DNA from: Henriciella marina DSM 19595
GTDB lineage: Bacteria > Pseudomonadota > Alphaproteobacteria > Caulobacterales > Hyphomonadaceae
DNA length: 64,000 nucleotides
Assembly (NCBI RefSeq): GCF_000376805.1
Contig: NZ_AQXT01000002.1
Span: forward strand, 2,170,001-2,234,000
Direction: 5' to 3'
The position numbers and the translations under genes were made by a program. The notes below the pieces were generated by a model that worked only from the letters and a program-made list of their open reading frames with translations, did not search any database and had not been told where the DNA came from. Positions 8,055-17,092 of the stretch are shown here, piece by piece (position 1 is the first letter of the stretch; every line of letters starts with the position of its first letter).

Positions 8055-8870
8055 TTACTCTTCGCCCATGTCCGGCACACCGACGACGTGGAAGCCGGCA
8101 TCAACGTGAAGCACCTCTCCTGCCACTGAATGGCCAAGGTCCGACAGCAGGTAGAGCGCGGCGCCTGCGACGCCTTCCATACGCGTGTCTTCCTTCAGGA
8201 GCGACATGTCGCGGCCTGTGCCCATCAGCGACTTGCCCCCCTTGATGCCTGCCAGTGACAGCGTGCGCATGGCGCCAGCTGATATGGCGTTCACGCGGAT
8301 GCCCTGAGGCCCGAGATCGCGGGCAGCATAGCGGGTGGAGGCCTCGAGCGCGGCCTTCGCGACACCCATGACATTATAGGACGGCACGACACGCTCGGCG
8401 CCAAGATAGGTCATGCAGATGATCGAGCCGCCATCCGGCATCATCTCGGAGGCACGGCGCGAGCAATCGATGAAGCTGTAGACCGAGATATCCATTGCCC
8501 GGCGAAACCCTTCCCGGGTCGTATTGGCGACCATGGAGCCCTGCAGCTCATCCTTGCCGGCAAAGGCGATGGAGTGAACGAGAAAGTCGATCTTGCCCCA
8601 TTTTTCCTTCACCGCCGCAAAGGCCTCATCCATCGACGCGTCATCGGTCACATCGGCAGGGATCATCGTGTCCATACCGATCGACTCGACCAGCGGACGC
8701 ACCCGGCGCTCAAGGCTCTCGCCCTGGTAGGTGAAGGCAATTTCTGCGCCCTGGGCGGCAAGCTGTTTCGAGATACCCCAGGCGATCGAGTTCTGGTTCG
8801 CGACGCCCATGACGAGGCCGCGCTTGCCCTTCATCAGTTCGCCTTCCGGCATGTTCCAGTCGTCAGCCAT
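8055..8870 (-). CDS. fabI: Enoyl-[acyl-carrier-protein] reductase (NADH)
   Basis: The 271-residue protein has the FabI signatures: GKRGLVMGVANQNSIAWGI at the N terminus, DFLVHSIAFA, and the active-site Tyr and Lys in YNVMGVAKAALE, with the upstream Tyr in MTYLGAE. It reduces trans-2-enoyl-ACP in the last step of type II fatty acid elongation. It lies 102 bases downstream of fabA on the same strand and is probably cotranscribed. The usual alphaproteobacterial partner fabB is absent from between them. Confidence 0.96.
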   Translation of the reverse strand: MADDWNMPEGELMKGKRGLVMGVANQNSIAWGISKQLAAQGAEIAFTYQGESLERRVRPLVESIGMDTMIPADVTDDASMDEAFAAVKEKWGKIDFLVHSIAFAGKDELQGSMVANTTREGFRRAMDISVYSFIDCSRRASEMMPDGGSIICMTYLGAERVVPSYNVMGVAKAALEASTRYAARDLGPQGIRVNAISAGAMRTLSLAGIKGGKSLMGTGRDMSLLKEDTRMEGVAGAALYLLSDLGHSVAGEVLHVDAGFHVVGVPDMGEE

Positions 8871-8972
8871 GGTGAAATCCTCGCGTGAAGGTGGATTTAG
8901 GTTTCTGCCTTCGGGCTAGGCGGGCAGATTGTTTTGGTCAAGCCGGTGAGGGGCCAGTGACGGCCCACCGCA

Positions 8973-9521
8973 TCAGCTCATCGCGCCGCCGCCTTCGAGC
9001 ACGTTCTTCAGGCCGACCTTCATGTCGATCGCCGTGTAGACATGCTCATCATCAACATAGACGCGGCCATCGGCAATGCCGAGATTGAGCTTGCCGCGGC
9101 GCACCCGTTTGATGTCGATGACGTATTTGACGAGCTTCTTGTCCGGCGTGATCTCACCGGTGAACTTCACCTCGCCAACACCAAGCGCCCGGCCCTTGCC
9201 GGGTGAGCCGGACCAGCCAAGCCAGTAGCCGACCGCCTGCCACATGGCATCGAGGCCAAGGCAGCCAGGCATCACCGGATCCCCCGGAAAATGGCACTGG
9301 AAGAACCAGAGATCAGGTTTGACGTCATATTCGCCGATCACATGGCCTTTCCCGAAGGCGCCGCCATCGAGACTGATTTCGGTGATGCGGTCCATCATCA
9401 GCATCGGTGGCACGGGCAACTGCGCGTTCCCCGGACCGAAAAGCTGGCCCTGACCTGAGATCAGCAGCTCCTCCTTCGTATAGGAGGACTGGGGCGTGTG
9501 AAAATCATGCGGTCCGCTCAT
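8973..9521 (-). CDS. fabA: 3-hydroxydecanoyl-ACP dehydratase/isomerase
   Basis: The 182-residue hot-dog fold protein matches FabA along its length. The active-site His is in [22 protein letters not shown] (split for length: [18 protein letters not shown]), with GYWLGW and GVGEVKFTG following. It dehydrates 3-hydroxyacyl-ACP and isomerises trans-2 to cis-3 decenoyl-ACP, the branch point to unsaturated fatty acids. FabA normally works with FabB, which is not adjacent here. fabI follows on the same strand. Confidence 0.96.
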   Translation of the reverse strand: MSGPHDFHTPQSSYTKEELLISGQGQLFGPGNAQLPVPPMLMMDRITEISLDGGAFGKGHVIGEYDVKPDLWFFQCHFPGDPVMPGCLGLDAMWQAVGYWLGWSGSPGKGRALGVGEVKFTGEITPDKKLVKYVIDIKRVRRGKLNLGIADGRVYVDDEHVYTAIDMKVGLKNVLEGGGAMS

Positions 9522-9599
9522 GCGAGCACCTCTACTTGCCGGGAATCAAGATCAGGGCATGAGCCTGCCCCAAAGCGCCTTGTCAAGCAAACCGCTGGG

Positions 9600-10115
9600 C
9601 TAAAGACCGGCGGAGTCGGTGTTGAGGCCCCAAAGCGAGGGCTTGTCCACCCAGCCGCGATAATCGCCCACGCGGACCTCGCACCAGCGTTCCTCGCAAC
9701 TTTCCAGCTCAGCCAGAACGCCCGCCTGCAACGTAGCGCGCCCCGGTGACCCTGACTGCGCCCGGCGGCGCAAGACCGTCTCGCGGGTGACGATGACATG
9801 GCCGGGGTCGGTCAGCATACGTGCGGCCACCCATACCTCATCGCCATCGGGATCGCGGATCTGCGCCCAGTCGCGCGTTTCCTTTATGACCAGCACAGGC
9901 AGGCCGGCCCGCTCATACTCCCAGGCAACCTGATGGTCGGTCGATGGCCCGATCCGGCCATTCACACGTGAATAGCGAAGCGACTCGAAACGAGGCACCG
10001 GCTTGCCTGAAAACTGACTGATCTTCACGGTCTGCCCTGCGGCAAGCGGCGTTGCCAACTGGCAAGCAGTCAGGATAAGGCAGGCGGACAAAATATGGCG
10101 AAAGCAACCCAGCAT
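9600..10115 (-). CDS. Exported SH3-like domain protein
   Basis: The 171-residue protein has a signal peptide (ILSACLILTACQLATPLAAGQ). The AC inside the hydrophobic part could also be a lipobox. Two bacterial SH3-like units follow: one has FESLRYSRVNGRIGPS and WAQIRDPDGDEVWV, the other has VLRRRAQSGSPG and WCEVRVGDYRGWV. This arrangement is the SH3_4-type family seen across alphaproteobacteria. Such domains usually bind peptidoglycan or other envelope ligands. It is divergent from the dehydrogenase at 10232. Confidence 0.85.
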   Translation of the reverse strand: MLGCFRHILSACLILTACQLATPLAAGQTVKISQFSGKPVPRFESLRYSRVNGRIGPSTDHQVAWEYERAGLPVLVIKETRDWAQIRDPDGDEVWVAARMLTDPGHVIVTRETVLRRRAQSGSPGRATLQAGVLAELESCEERWCEVRVGDYRGWVDKPSLWGLNTDSAGL

Positions 10116-10231
10116 ATCGTCATCTAGGCCGCGCTTGGTGAATCAGGCGTAAAGGCCGATGCTGGTTTCGGGATGGATTGGCGCAGGCGAAAGGCTCTGC
10201 TATGCGCTGACCGCTAGGAAAGGAAACGCCC

Positions 10232-11218
10232 ATGACCGCAAAGCGGCTAAAGGTTATCGTGACAAGGCGTCTGCCGGACCCGGTAGAGCTTCGCCTGAAA
10301 GAACTTTTCGACACTGAATTGAATGAAACCGACACGCCATTTGACGGCGCAAAACTGGCCGACGCGGTCAAGCGGGCCGACGTGCTCGTGCCGACCGTGA
10401 CCGATGCGATCGATGCACGGCTTCTGGCGCAGGCAGGCCCGCAGCTCCGCCACATTGCGCAGTTCGGGGCCGGTGTGGACAATCTCGACATTGAAAGCGC
10501 GGTCCAGCGCGGCATCACAGTCACCAACACACCGGGCGTTCTGACAGACGACACAGCCGACGTGACAATGGCGCTTATCCTCGCCGTGCCGCGCCGCCTG
10601 CATGAAGGCATCAAGCTGCTGGAAGCTGGCAAGTTCGATGGCTGGGCGCCGACATGGATGCTCGGCAAGCGGCTCGCTGGCAAGCGTCTCGGCATTATCG
10701 GCATGGGCCGCATCGGCCAGGCTGTCGCCCGCCGCGCCAGGGCCTTTGGCCTGCAGATCCACTACCACAACCGCAAGCCGGTAAACCGTCAGATTACGGA
10801 CGAGCTCGGCGCGACCTATTGGGAAAGCCTCGACCAGATGCTGGCCCGTATGGATGTCATCTCCGTGAACTGTCCGCACACGCCAGCGACCTTTCACCTC
10901 CTCTCGGCCCGCCGTCTCGATCTCGTTCGCAAGGACGCCTACATCGTCAATACGGCACGCGGCGAGGTCATCGATGAGGCAGCGCTCGCCCGCGCCCTCA
11001 AATCCGGCAAGATCGCCGGGGCCGGGCTCGACGTGTTTGAGCGTGAACCCTCGGTCAATCCAGAGCTTCTCGGCCTGCCAAACGTCATGCTGCTGCCCCA
11101 TATGGGCTCTGCCACCGAAGAAGGCCGGATCGAGATGGGCGAAAAAGTCATCATCAACATCAAGACCTTTGCCGATGGGCACCGCCCCCCTGACAGGGTT
11201 ATTCCCGCTATTCTCTAG
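10232..11218 (+). CDS. D-isomer 2-hydroxyacid dehydrogenase (glyoxylate/hydroxypyruvate reductase type)
   Basis: The protein has 328 residues. The NAD(P) loop is LGIIGMGRIGQAVARRA near residue 152. The catalytic Arg is in NTARGEVIDE, the Glu in GLDVFEREP, and the His in LLPHMGSAT, so the triad is complete. FGAGVDNLD and the substrate-side motif are typical of GyaR/GhrB-like enzymes that reduce glyoxylate or hydroxypyruvate. D-lactate or other 2-keto acids are also possible substrates. The ribosome site GGAAAGGAAA precedes the ATG. Confidence 0.9.
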   Translation: MTAKRLKVIVTRRLPDPVELRLKELFDTELNETDTPFDGAKLADAVKRADVLVPTVTDAIDARLLAQAGPQLRHIAQFGAGVDNLDIESAVQRGITVTNTPGVLTDDTADVTMALILAVPRRLHEGIKLLEAGKFDGWAPTWMLGKRLAGKRLGIIGMGRIGQAVARRARAFGLQIHYHNRKPVNRQITDELGATYWESLDQMLARMDVISVNCPHTPATFHLLSARRLDLVRKDAYIVNTARGEVIDEAALARALKSGKIAGAGLDVFEREPSVNPELLGLPNVMLLPHMGSATEEGRIEMGEKVIINIKTFADGHRPPDRVIPAIL

Positions 11219-11282
11219 CATTTGACTTGACGCTTCATCGCCGCTGCCATCAACTCAAGATCGAGTTTAGGAGGGCCGGGCA

Positions 11283-13358
11283 TTGAAAAGATTGTTGTTT
11301 ATACTGGCCTGCCTTGGCCTACCCTTTCTGGCTTCGGCGCAGGGCAGCTATGACTCGGCGCTGCGCAACAGCACCACCTTCCATGACTATCTGCGCGCGC
11401 CTGCACTCAGCAGTGTGGAGTTGTCGCCAAGCGGGCGCTGGTTGGCCGGTGTCAAACTGAACGCTCAAGGCATTTTCGTCTTTGTCAGCGACCTCGACAA
11501 TCCGGACGAACAAACCCTCCACCTGCCATTCGACGAGTCGACCTTTGTGAACTGGGTCGAGTGGGCGAATGACGATTGGCTGATCGCATCGGTAACGGTC
11601 TTTGGCACGTTTGACGGCCAGATATATACGCGTGAAGGGCTCAACTACTACACCTTCTCTGGTTACGAGACGATGCCGATACCGGTGACGCGCCTATTCC
11701 TCCTTCGCAGGGACGGAACAGACGTCGAGCGTGTGTTCGAAGGTGTCAAATCCTTGGAAAAGCGCAATTTGAACCTCGGCCGGATTGTGAGCTTCCTGCC
11801 CAATGACCCGGATCATTTCCTGGTCGCAGCAACCCTTCGGGGCGATCTGGACCTTTTCCGCATTCAGGTCTCGACGGGCGACCATGAACGTATCGGCGTC
11901 GGCAAGACCCGCACGGTTGGCTGGTTCGCCGATATTGAAGGAGAGCCTGCCTTCAGGGTCGACGTGAACAGTCGCGGCACGCGCTATACCTATTATGGCC
12001 GTCAGGACAGACCGAACGGTAGAACATCATGGAAGCGGCTGAAATCTGTCCGCGCTGATGAGCGGGCCGAGGCGATCAAGCAAAGCACCGAGTTCCGTCC
12101 GCTGTCACCGGGAATGGTAACGGGCACCTACTATGTCGCCGCACGCCCAGCTGGTGAGCCGACGACCGGCATTCACCTATATGACTTCACCACCGATAGC
12201 TTCATCCGGCCCATTCGGGTCGATCCGGACCGCGATATTGAAGACGCGCTGATAAATCCGGAGTCCTACGAGTATCTCGGCAGCCGCTACTATGACGACC
12301 TTCTGAAGACTGAGTTTACCGACCAGACGATGCAGGCTCACATGAACGGGCTGGTCACCATGTTCGAGGACAAGGTGAATATCGACTGGACCGATAGCAG
12401 CCGCGATGGAAACCGCTGGCTCCTCTATGCAAGCGGCCCCCAGGAACCCGGCACTTATTACATCTATGACGTCGAGAAGGCGCGCATCCGCAATTATGGT
12501 AGCGCCTTTCCGAACCTCTCACCCTACCGGCTGGCCCCCACCGAGATCGTGACATATGAAGCGCGCGACGGATTGCCGATCACTGGCTATCTGACGGTGC
12601 CGAAGGGCGTGAAGGACGATGTCATCCCGCCGCTCGTGATGATGCCGCATGGCGGGCCTGAAATGCGCGATACAATAGATTTCGATCCGCTAGCCCAGAT
12701 CCTTGCGGGGAACGGGTATGCCGTGTTCCAGCCAAACTTCAGGGGCTCGTCAGGTTACGGGCTCGGGTTCGCCGACGCGGGCAGGCGCCAGTGGGGCAAA
12801 GCCATGCAGCATGATCTCGAAGACGGGTTCGCCCACCTGGTTTCGGCTGGGAAAGCAGACGCTTCCAATGCCTGCATCCTTGGCTATTCCTATGGCGGAT
12901 ATGCTGCACTCGCCGCCGCAACACTGACACCCGACCTCTACAAATGTGTCATTGCCGCATCCGGACCGACAGATCTTCTGGAAATGCTGAAATGGGTGCG
13001 GGACGAGGATGGCAGCAGATCTGATGAATATGAATACTGGACCCGTCATATCGGCGATCCACGGCGCGACCGGGACGAACTTGCGTCCGTTTCTCCGGCG
13101 CGAATGGCCGAGAACGTTAAGGCACCGGTCCTCATGATCCACGGCCATGAGGACGCGGTCGTTCCGATCGAGCAGTCGTCGCTTATGGTCGAAGCGCTGA
13201 GCGAAGCTGGCAAGAGTGTAGAGTTCGTGGAGCTTTTCCGCTCAGGACACTCCCACCGGATGGCCGGGGATCGGCGAAAGGAAATGGAAGCCATCATCGG
13301 CTTTCTCGACAGTCACCTCAGCGTTGACCCGAGAATTTGGTCGTTCGCAGAAGACTGA
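11283..13358 (+). CDS. S9 family prolyl oligopeptidase (exported)
   Basis: The 691-residue protein has a signal peptide (LLFILACLGLPFLASAQ). An N-terminal beta-propeller (about residues 40-400) is followed by a C-terminal alpha/beta-hydrolase domain. The catalytic Ser is in GYSYGGYAAL, the Asp in GHEDAVVP and the His in SGHSH, which is the S9C order (acylaminoacyl-peptidase/dipeptidyl-peptidase-like). The start is TTG at 11283: AGGAGGG at 11269 sits eight bases upstream, and the signal peptide begins at once. The probable role is periplasmic degradation of short peptides. A terminator follows. Confidence 0.92.
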   Translation: MKRLLFILACLGLPFLASAQGSYDSALRNSTTFHDYLRAPALSSVELSPSGRWLAGVKLNAQGIFVFVSDLDNPDEQTLHLPFDESTFVNWVEWANDDWLIASVTVFGTFDGQIYTREGLNYYTFSGYETMPIPVTRLFLLRRDGTDVERVFEGVKSLEKRNLNLGRIVSFLPNDPDHFLVAATLRGDLDLFRIQVSTGDHERIGVGKTRTVGWFADIEGEPAFRVDVNSRGTRYTYYGRQDRPNGRTSWKRLKSVRADERAEAIKQSTEFRPLSPGMVTGTYYVAARPAGEPTTGIHLYDFTTDSFIRPIRVDPDRDIEDALINPESYEYLGSRYYDDLLKTEFTDQTMQAHMNGLVTMFEDKVNIDWTDSSRDGNRWLLYASGPQEPGTYYIYDVEKARIRNYGSAFPNLSPYRLAPTEIVTYEARDGLPITGYLTVPKGVKDDVIPPLVMMPHGGPEMRDTIDFDPLAQILAGNGYAVFQPNFRGSSGYGLGFADAGRRQWGKAMQHDLEDGFAHLVSAGKADASNACILGYSYGGYAALAAATLTPDLYKCVIAASGPTDLLEMLKWVRDEDGSRSDEYEYWTRHIGDPRRDRDELASVSPARMAENVKAPVLMIHGHEDAVVPIEQSSLMVEALSEAGKSVEFVELFRSGHSHRMAGDRRKEMEAIIGFLDSHLSVDPRIWSFAED

Positions 13359-13404
13359 GGCCGATGGTCGCCGGACCGTGCGTTCCAGTAAGTCTTCAGG
13401 CAAC

Positions 13405-13435
13405 AAAAAAGCCCGGCTCATGGCCGGGCTTTTTC
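13405..13435. terminator. Bidirectional Rho-independent terminator
   Basis: The stem AAAAAGCCCGGC / GCCGGGCTTTTT has a short TCATG loop. The A-run and T-run on the two sides allow termination of both the S9 peptidase (plus) and the DUF1150 gene (minus). Confidence 0.9.
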
Positions 13436-13454
13436 AATGCTTGTGATCAAACTC

Positions 13455-13700
13455 TTAGTGGACGCTGACCGGGCGCATTTCGTGCGCACGGGCCGCAGCG
13501 AATGCAGCCTCGCGGCCTTCCACAATGGCAAGTTGCTGACCGTCACCATTCGCAAGTACAAAGAGCGACTCGCGATTGTTTATGGTCTGCAGGGCTTCAT
13601 CGGGAAGATCGTCCAGCTCGTTTTCCGCAATGCGGCGAACGTATACCAGATCCTTCGCGCTGAAGAGCTTTGCAGCTTGATGTTCAAGGTCTGTCGTCAT
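13455..13700 (-). CDS. DUF1150 family protein
   Basis: The 81-residue protein has the family features LVYVRRIAENELDDLPDE, the central LFVLANGDGQQLAIVEGRE, and the invariant C-terminal PVSVH. DUF1150 is a small alphaproteobacterial family often found beside hsp20 genes. No hsp20 gene is adjacent here. The function is unknown. It lies between convergent peptidase and flavin reductase genes. Confidence 0.9.
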   Translation of the reverse strand: MTTDLEHQAAKLFSAKDLVYVRRIAENELDDLPDEALQTINNRESLFVLANGDGQQLAIVEGREAAFAAARAHEMRPVSVH

Positions 13701-13911
13701 GGCATGCTCCTTCCTTCAAAGACAGGACCACGACACATGAGGGTCCCGGCCAGTCGCCCCGCTTTGCGGCAGCACACTGATGGTGCCGGGTCTTTCCGTG
13801 TCATGACTTAAAATGGTGTCCGGTTTTGCCAGCTTCAAGCCGGAAAGTCGGCAAGATGTGGGCATTCGCTCGCCGACAGGGCCCTAGCTGAACAGCTGTT
13901 CAGCCTGTTGC

Positions 13912-14586
13912 CTAGTCGAACTGCTCGATCACGATATCGTCTTCGCTGACACCGATTTCCTTCAGCGCCAGAACGATGTCGTCGATCATGCCATCTGGCC
14001 CGCAGACATAGCATTTGCCCTTGCCAGGCTCGATACGCTCATTCAGCAGCGTCTTGTCGATCTTGCCTGTGTGAACGTCGGCTGTGGTCTGGTCGGTTAC
14101 CGTGAAATAGGTCGTCAGGCCTTTCATCTGCTCGAAGTCTTCGCGGCGGATGATGTCGGCTTCGGTGCTGTTGGAGAAGATCAGCTCACAACCCTCCAGC
14201 GTGCCATCGTCTTCGAGGAGCTTGCGCAGGATTGCGATCATCGGTGTGACGCCCGCGCCGCCAGCAATGAACCAGCCCTTGCCTTCATCATTGATCGCGC
14301 CCCACGGCTCATCGACGAGAACCTTGTCGCCGGGCTGAAGCTTGGCAATCTGCTCGGTGACGCCGTCATGTTCCGGATAGGATTTGATCGTGAATTCCAG
14401 ATAGCCATCAGACGGCAGGCTGGTCGGTGTGAACGGACGCTTCTCCTCGCGCCACTCATCCTTGTCGATCGCCATGTCGACCGCTTGGCCGGGCTTGATC
14501 GCAAGGCCGCCTGGCTTGTCGAAGCGTAGTTTGAAGACGTCGTGCGTAACAGGCTCTATAGATTGCAGGGTAAGCGCATGGCTCAT
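13912..14586 (-). CDS. FAD/NAD(P)-binding oxidoreductase (ferredoxin/flavodoxin reductase-like)
   Basis: The 224-residue protein has the two-domain FNR-like architecture. The N-terminal FAD domain carries RPFTPTSLP (the RxYS-like flavin motif). The C-terminal nucleotide domain carries FIAGGAGVTPMIAILR and CYVCGPDGMIDDI. It has no [2Fe-2S] domain, so it probably serves a separate ferredoxin, flavodoxin or globin-type partner, not identified here. The ribosome site CGGAGATC precedes the ATG. Confidence 0.85.
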   Translation of the reverse strand: MSHALTLQSIEPVTHDVFKLRFDKPGGLAIKPGQAVDMAIDKDEWREEKRPFTPTSLPSDGYLEFTIKSYPEHDGVTEQIAKLQPGDKVLVDEPWGAINDEGKGWFIAGGAGVTPMIAILRKLLEDDGTLEGCELIFSNSTEADIIRREDFEQMKGLTTYFTVTDQTTADVHTGKIDKTLLNERIEPGKGKCYVCGPDGMIDDIVLALKEIGVSEDDIVIEQFD

Positions 14587-14779
14587 GTGCTGATCTCCGA
14601 TTCAATTGCGTGATTGACGGAGAAACGTGAGACGCAATGAGCGCGTTCCTGCGCGTAAAGTCGCAGGCAGCTGACGGCAAAATGCTTCTGCCGCGCCCAA
14701 TACAAAAACGAGTTGGTAATGACATCCCCAGTACGGGGTGACTTCACATGTTACTGGCAAAAGCCAGACCTGTGAAAAA

Positions 14780-14855
14780 TGGTGGAGCCTAGCGGGATCG
14801 AACCGCTGACCTCCTGCATGCCATGCAGGCGCTCTCCCAGCTGAGCTAAGGCCCC
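14780..14855 (-). tRNA. tRNA-Ala (anticodon GGC)
   Basis: Read on the minus strand it starts GGGGCCTTAGCTCAGCTGGG and ends in CTCCACCA, so CCA is encoded. The anticodon stem CCTGC/GCAGG encloses ATGGCAT, giving GGC. The T arm AGCGG-TTCGATC-CCGCT is intact. Its place upstream of the TIGR02300/aroA block is usual for alphaproteobacteria. Confidence 0.97.
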
Positions 14856-14918
14856 GAACCGGTCGGAGACGGGTGAGTTATAGGCTCACACGCCCCCGAT
14901 CAAGTCTAATTGTCAGGA

Positions 14919-15551
14919 TCACTTCTTGTCGTCATCCTCAGCGTCAGCTGGCTCATCGCCTTCTTCGCTGTCGTCATCGTCATCATCGTCTTCGCCAACG
15001 GCGTCGATATCGTCATCGATCTCGATGTCGGCGTCGAGATCGAACTCTTCTTCCTCGTCATCGTCGAGCGGAATGTCTTCATCGTCGTCATCATCATCGT
15101 CGAGGTCGTCTTCGGAGAAACCGGATGGCACTTTGCCCGGCGCGGCTTCCTCATCCTCGTCCTCGTCATTGCCTTCAAGAACGACTTCATCGGCTTCGGA
15201 TCCGAGTTCGCGAGAGGTTTCGTCCTCGTCGTCCTCTTCTTCCTCTTCGTAGTCGTCTTCGTCGTCCTCGGACTCGTCGCCATCATCCTCGTCGGTATCG
15301 CGGGCGGCGGCCTTCTTCTTTTTCTTTTTCTTGTTCGTCTCTTCCTCGAGATCGTCCTCTTCGTCGTCGACAGGAACCGCGCTCTTGGCGCGCTTGGCTT
15401 TTAGCTTCGCGCTCGTCGTGCGGACTTCGTCATCTTCAGGGTCGAACTCCGCCTTGCACTTCGGGCAGACGGCAGGACGTTTGTTCAGATCGTAGAATTT
15501 TGCTTCGCAGCTCGGACAGATCTGCTTTGTGCCAAGATCAGGATCAGCCAT
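14919..15551 (-). CDS. TIGR02300 family acidic zinc-ribbon protein
   Basis: The 210-residue protein starts with a compact zinc ribbon (KQICPSCEAKFYDLNKRPAVC, shown here only as CPSC and CPKC) carrying the diagnostic FYDLNK. The rest is an extreme Asp/Glu low-complexity tail with a short Lys run. It is divergent from aroA, as in many alphaproteobacteria. The start at 15551 gives MADPDLGTKQICP, the usual family N terminus; the frame is open further upstream but that part is non-conserved. The function is unknown. The repeat-like GAC/GAG codons also create a long opposite-strand reading frame, which is an artefact. Confidence 0.92.
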   Translation of the reverse strand: MADPDLGTKQICPSCEAKFYDLNKRPAVCPKCKAEFDPEDDEVRTTSAKLKAKRAKSAVPVDDEEDDLEEETNKKKKKKKAAARDTDEDDGDESEDDEDDYEEEEEDDEDETSRELGSEADEVVLEGNDEDEDEEAAPGKVPSGFSEDDLDDDDDDDEDIPLDDDEEEEFDLDADIEIDDDIDAVGEDDDDDDDSEEGDEPADAEDDDKK

Positions 15552-15654
15552 TGGTAAGGAACTCCGGGCTCGATTTAATAAGTGCCGGGGCGCTTGCCAG
15601 AAACGCCCGCCCCTGTCAAAGCGCTTTTCGCGCTGATCTGCAAAGGAGAAATCA

Positions 15655-16977
15655 TTGGCATGGACTTCGTTCCCGGTCGCGCGTTTCCAGGGTGCAATTC
15701 GCGCCCCAGGTGACAAGTCCTGTTCGCACCGCGCGCTGATGCTTGCTGGCATCGCTAAAGGCACCTCTGAGGTCACCGGCCTGCTTGAGGGTGAAGACGT
15801 GTTGAACACGGCCCGCGCCATGCAGGCATTGGGCGCTGAAGCAGAGCGTACAGGCCCGCAGAGCTGGCGCATCACAGGTGTCGGTGCCGCTGGACTGCGC
15901 TCCCCATCCAGCGCGCTCGACTTTGGAAATTCAGGCACAGGCTCACGCCTCATGATGGGGTTGATGTCAGGTTATGACCTGACTGCAGACCTCATTGGCG
16001 ACGAAAGCCTCTCCGGCCGCCCCATGGGCCGCGTCATCGATCCACTGAAATTGATGGGCGCAGAATTTCTGCCCGAAGGTCGCAGCCAGCTGCCGCTGAC
16101 CTTGCAGGGCAAGGCGAATCTAAAAGCCATTTCCTACGCCCCGAAACAGGCCTCCGCGCAGATAAAATCCTGCATACTCCTTGCTGGCCTCAATGCGGAC
16201 GGCGAAACTGAAGTGACCGAGAAACGCGCCACCCGTGACCATACAGAACGCATGCTGCGCAGCTTTGGCGTTGAGGTTTCCGTCCGCGCTGGCACCGGGA
16301 CCGAGAACATCGTGTCCATTCGCGGCGGACAGCAGCTTGAAGCCGTCGAGACCAGCATTCCGGGCGATCCCTCATCTGCCGCGTTTCTCATCGCAGGCGC
16401 GATCATCTCTCCGGCTGGCGGCGTCGTTGTCGAACACGTCATGTCGAATGAGACACGCGACGGCTTCTTTCAGGCGGCCAGCCGCATGGGCGCCGGTCTT
16501 GGCGCCGAACAGATCGGTGATGGAGCAGGCGAACGCCTGGTCGACCTCCAGGCCGCCACGAGCGCCCTCAAGGGCTGCGATATTCCTGAAACGCTCGTCG
16601 CATCGATGATTGACGAATTCCCGATCCTCGCCGTGCTCGCAGCTTTTGCAAAAGGCGAGACGCGGGTCACCGGGGCCGACGAATTACGGGTCAAGGAAAG
16701 CGACCGGATCAGCGCCATCGTCGCCATGCTGCGCGTCAATGGCGTCGAGGTCGAAGAGCATGAGGATGGCTTCACCGTGATGGGGTGCGACGGCCCACCG
16801 CCCGGCGGCGGCCTTGTCGAGACCCGGCACGACCACCGCATCGCGATGAGCGCGCTTGTCATGGGCACAGCGAGCCAGAAACCGGTGTCGATCGACAATG
16901 CCGACATGATCGCCACCTCCTACCCGGACTTCATGGACCACATGCGAGAGCTTGGCGCAGACATCCGAACTGCTTGA
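15655..16977 (+). CDS. aroA: 3-phosphoshikimate 1-carboxyvinyltransferase (EPSP synthase)
   Basis: The 440-residue enzyme joins shikimate-3-phosphate and PEP in the shikimate pathway. Motifs are APGDKSCSHRALML near residue 18, LDFGNSGTGSRLMMG at 89-103, SGRPMGRVIDPL, SAQIKSCILLAGLN, PGDPSSAAF, MIDEFPILA and ELRVKESDR. The closest recognisable relatives are CP4-like (class II) enzymes. Gly94 sits where CP4 has Ala100. The TTG at 15655 is chosen because AAGGAG ends six bases upstream and no suitable ATG exists. Confidence 0.95.
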   Translation: MAWTSFPVARFQGAIRAPGDKSCSHRALMLAGIAKGTSEVTGLLEGEDVLNTARAMQALGAEAERTGPQSWRITGVGAAGLRSPSSALDFGNSGTGSRLMMGLMSGYDLTADLIGDESLSGRPMGRVIDPLKLMGAEFLPEGRSQLPLTLQGKANLKAISYAPKQASAQIKSCILLAGLNADGETEVTEKRATRDHTERMLRSFGVEVSVRAGTGTENIVSIRGGQQLEAVETSIPGDPSSAAFLIAGAIISPAGGVVVEHVMSNETRDGFFQAASRMGAGLGAEQIGDGAGERLVDLQAATSALKGCDIPETLVASMIDEFPILAVLAAFAKGETRVTGADELRVKESDRISAIVAMLRVNGVEVEEHEDGFTVMGCDGPPPGGGLVETRHDHRIAMSALVMGTASQKPVSIDNADMIATSYPDFMDHMRELGADIRTA

Positions 16978-17092
16978 GGCAGCTATAACCTTCATGGCCG
17001 CCGCCTTCCGCAAGAGGACGGCGGTTCTCGTTCATGGCACCAAATGCGCGCAGCCCGCGTTGTGAGGTCACCAGACCACAAGGGAGCCCCCC

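Noticed and set aside
10247-11221. 324-codon frame opposite the 2-hydroxyacid dehydrogenase
   Set aside because: The plus-strand gene has a complete catalytic triad and ribosome site; the opposite frame has neither.
14910-15404. Hydrophobic reading frame opposite the TIGR02300 tail
   Set aside because: GAC/GAG repeats read backwards give Val/Ile/Phe-rich false membrane segments.
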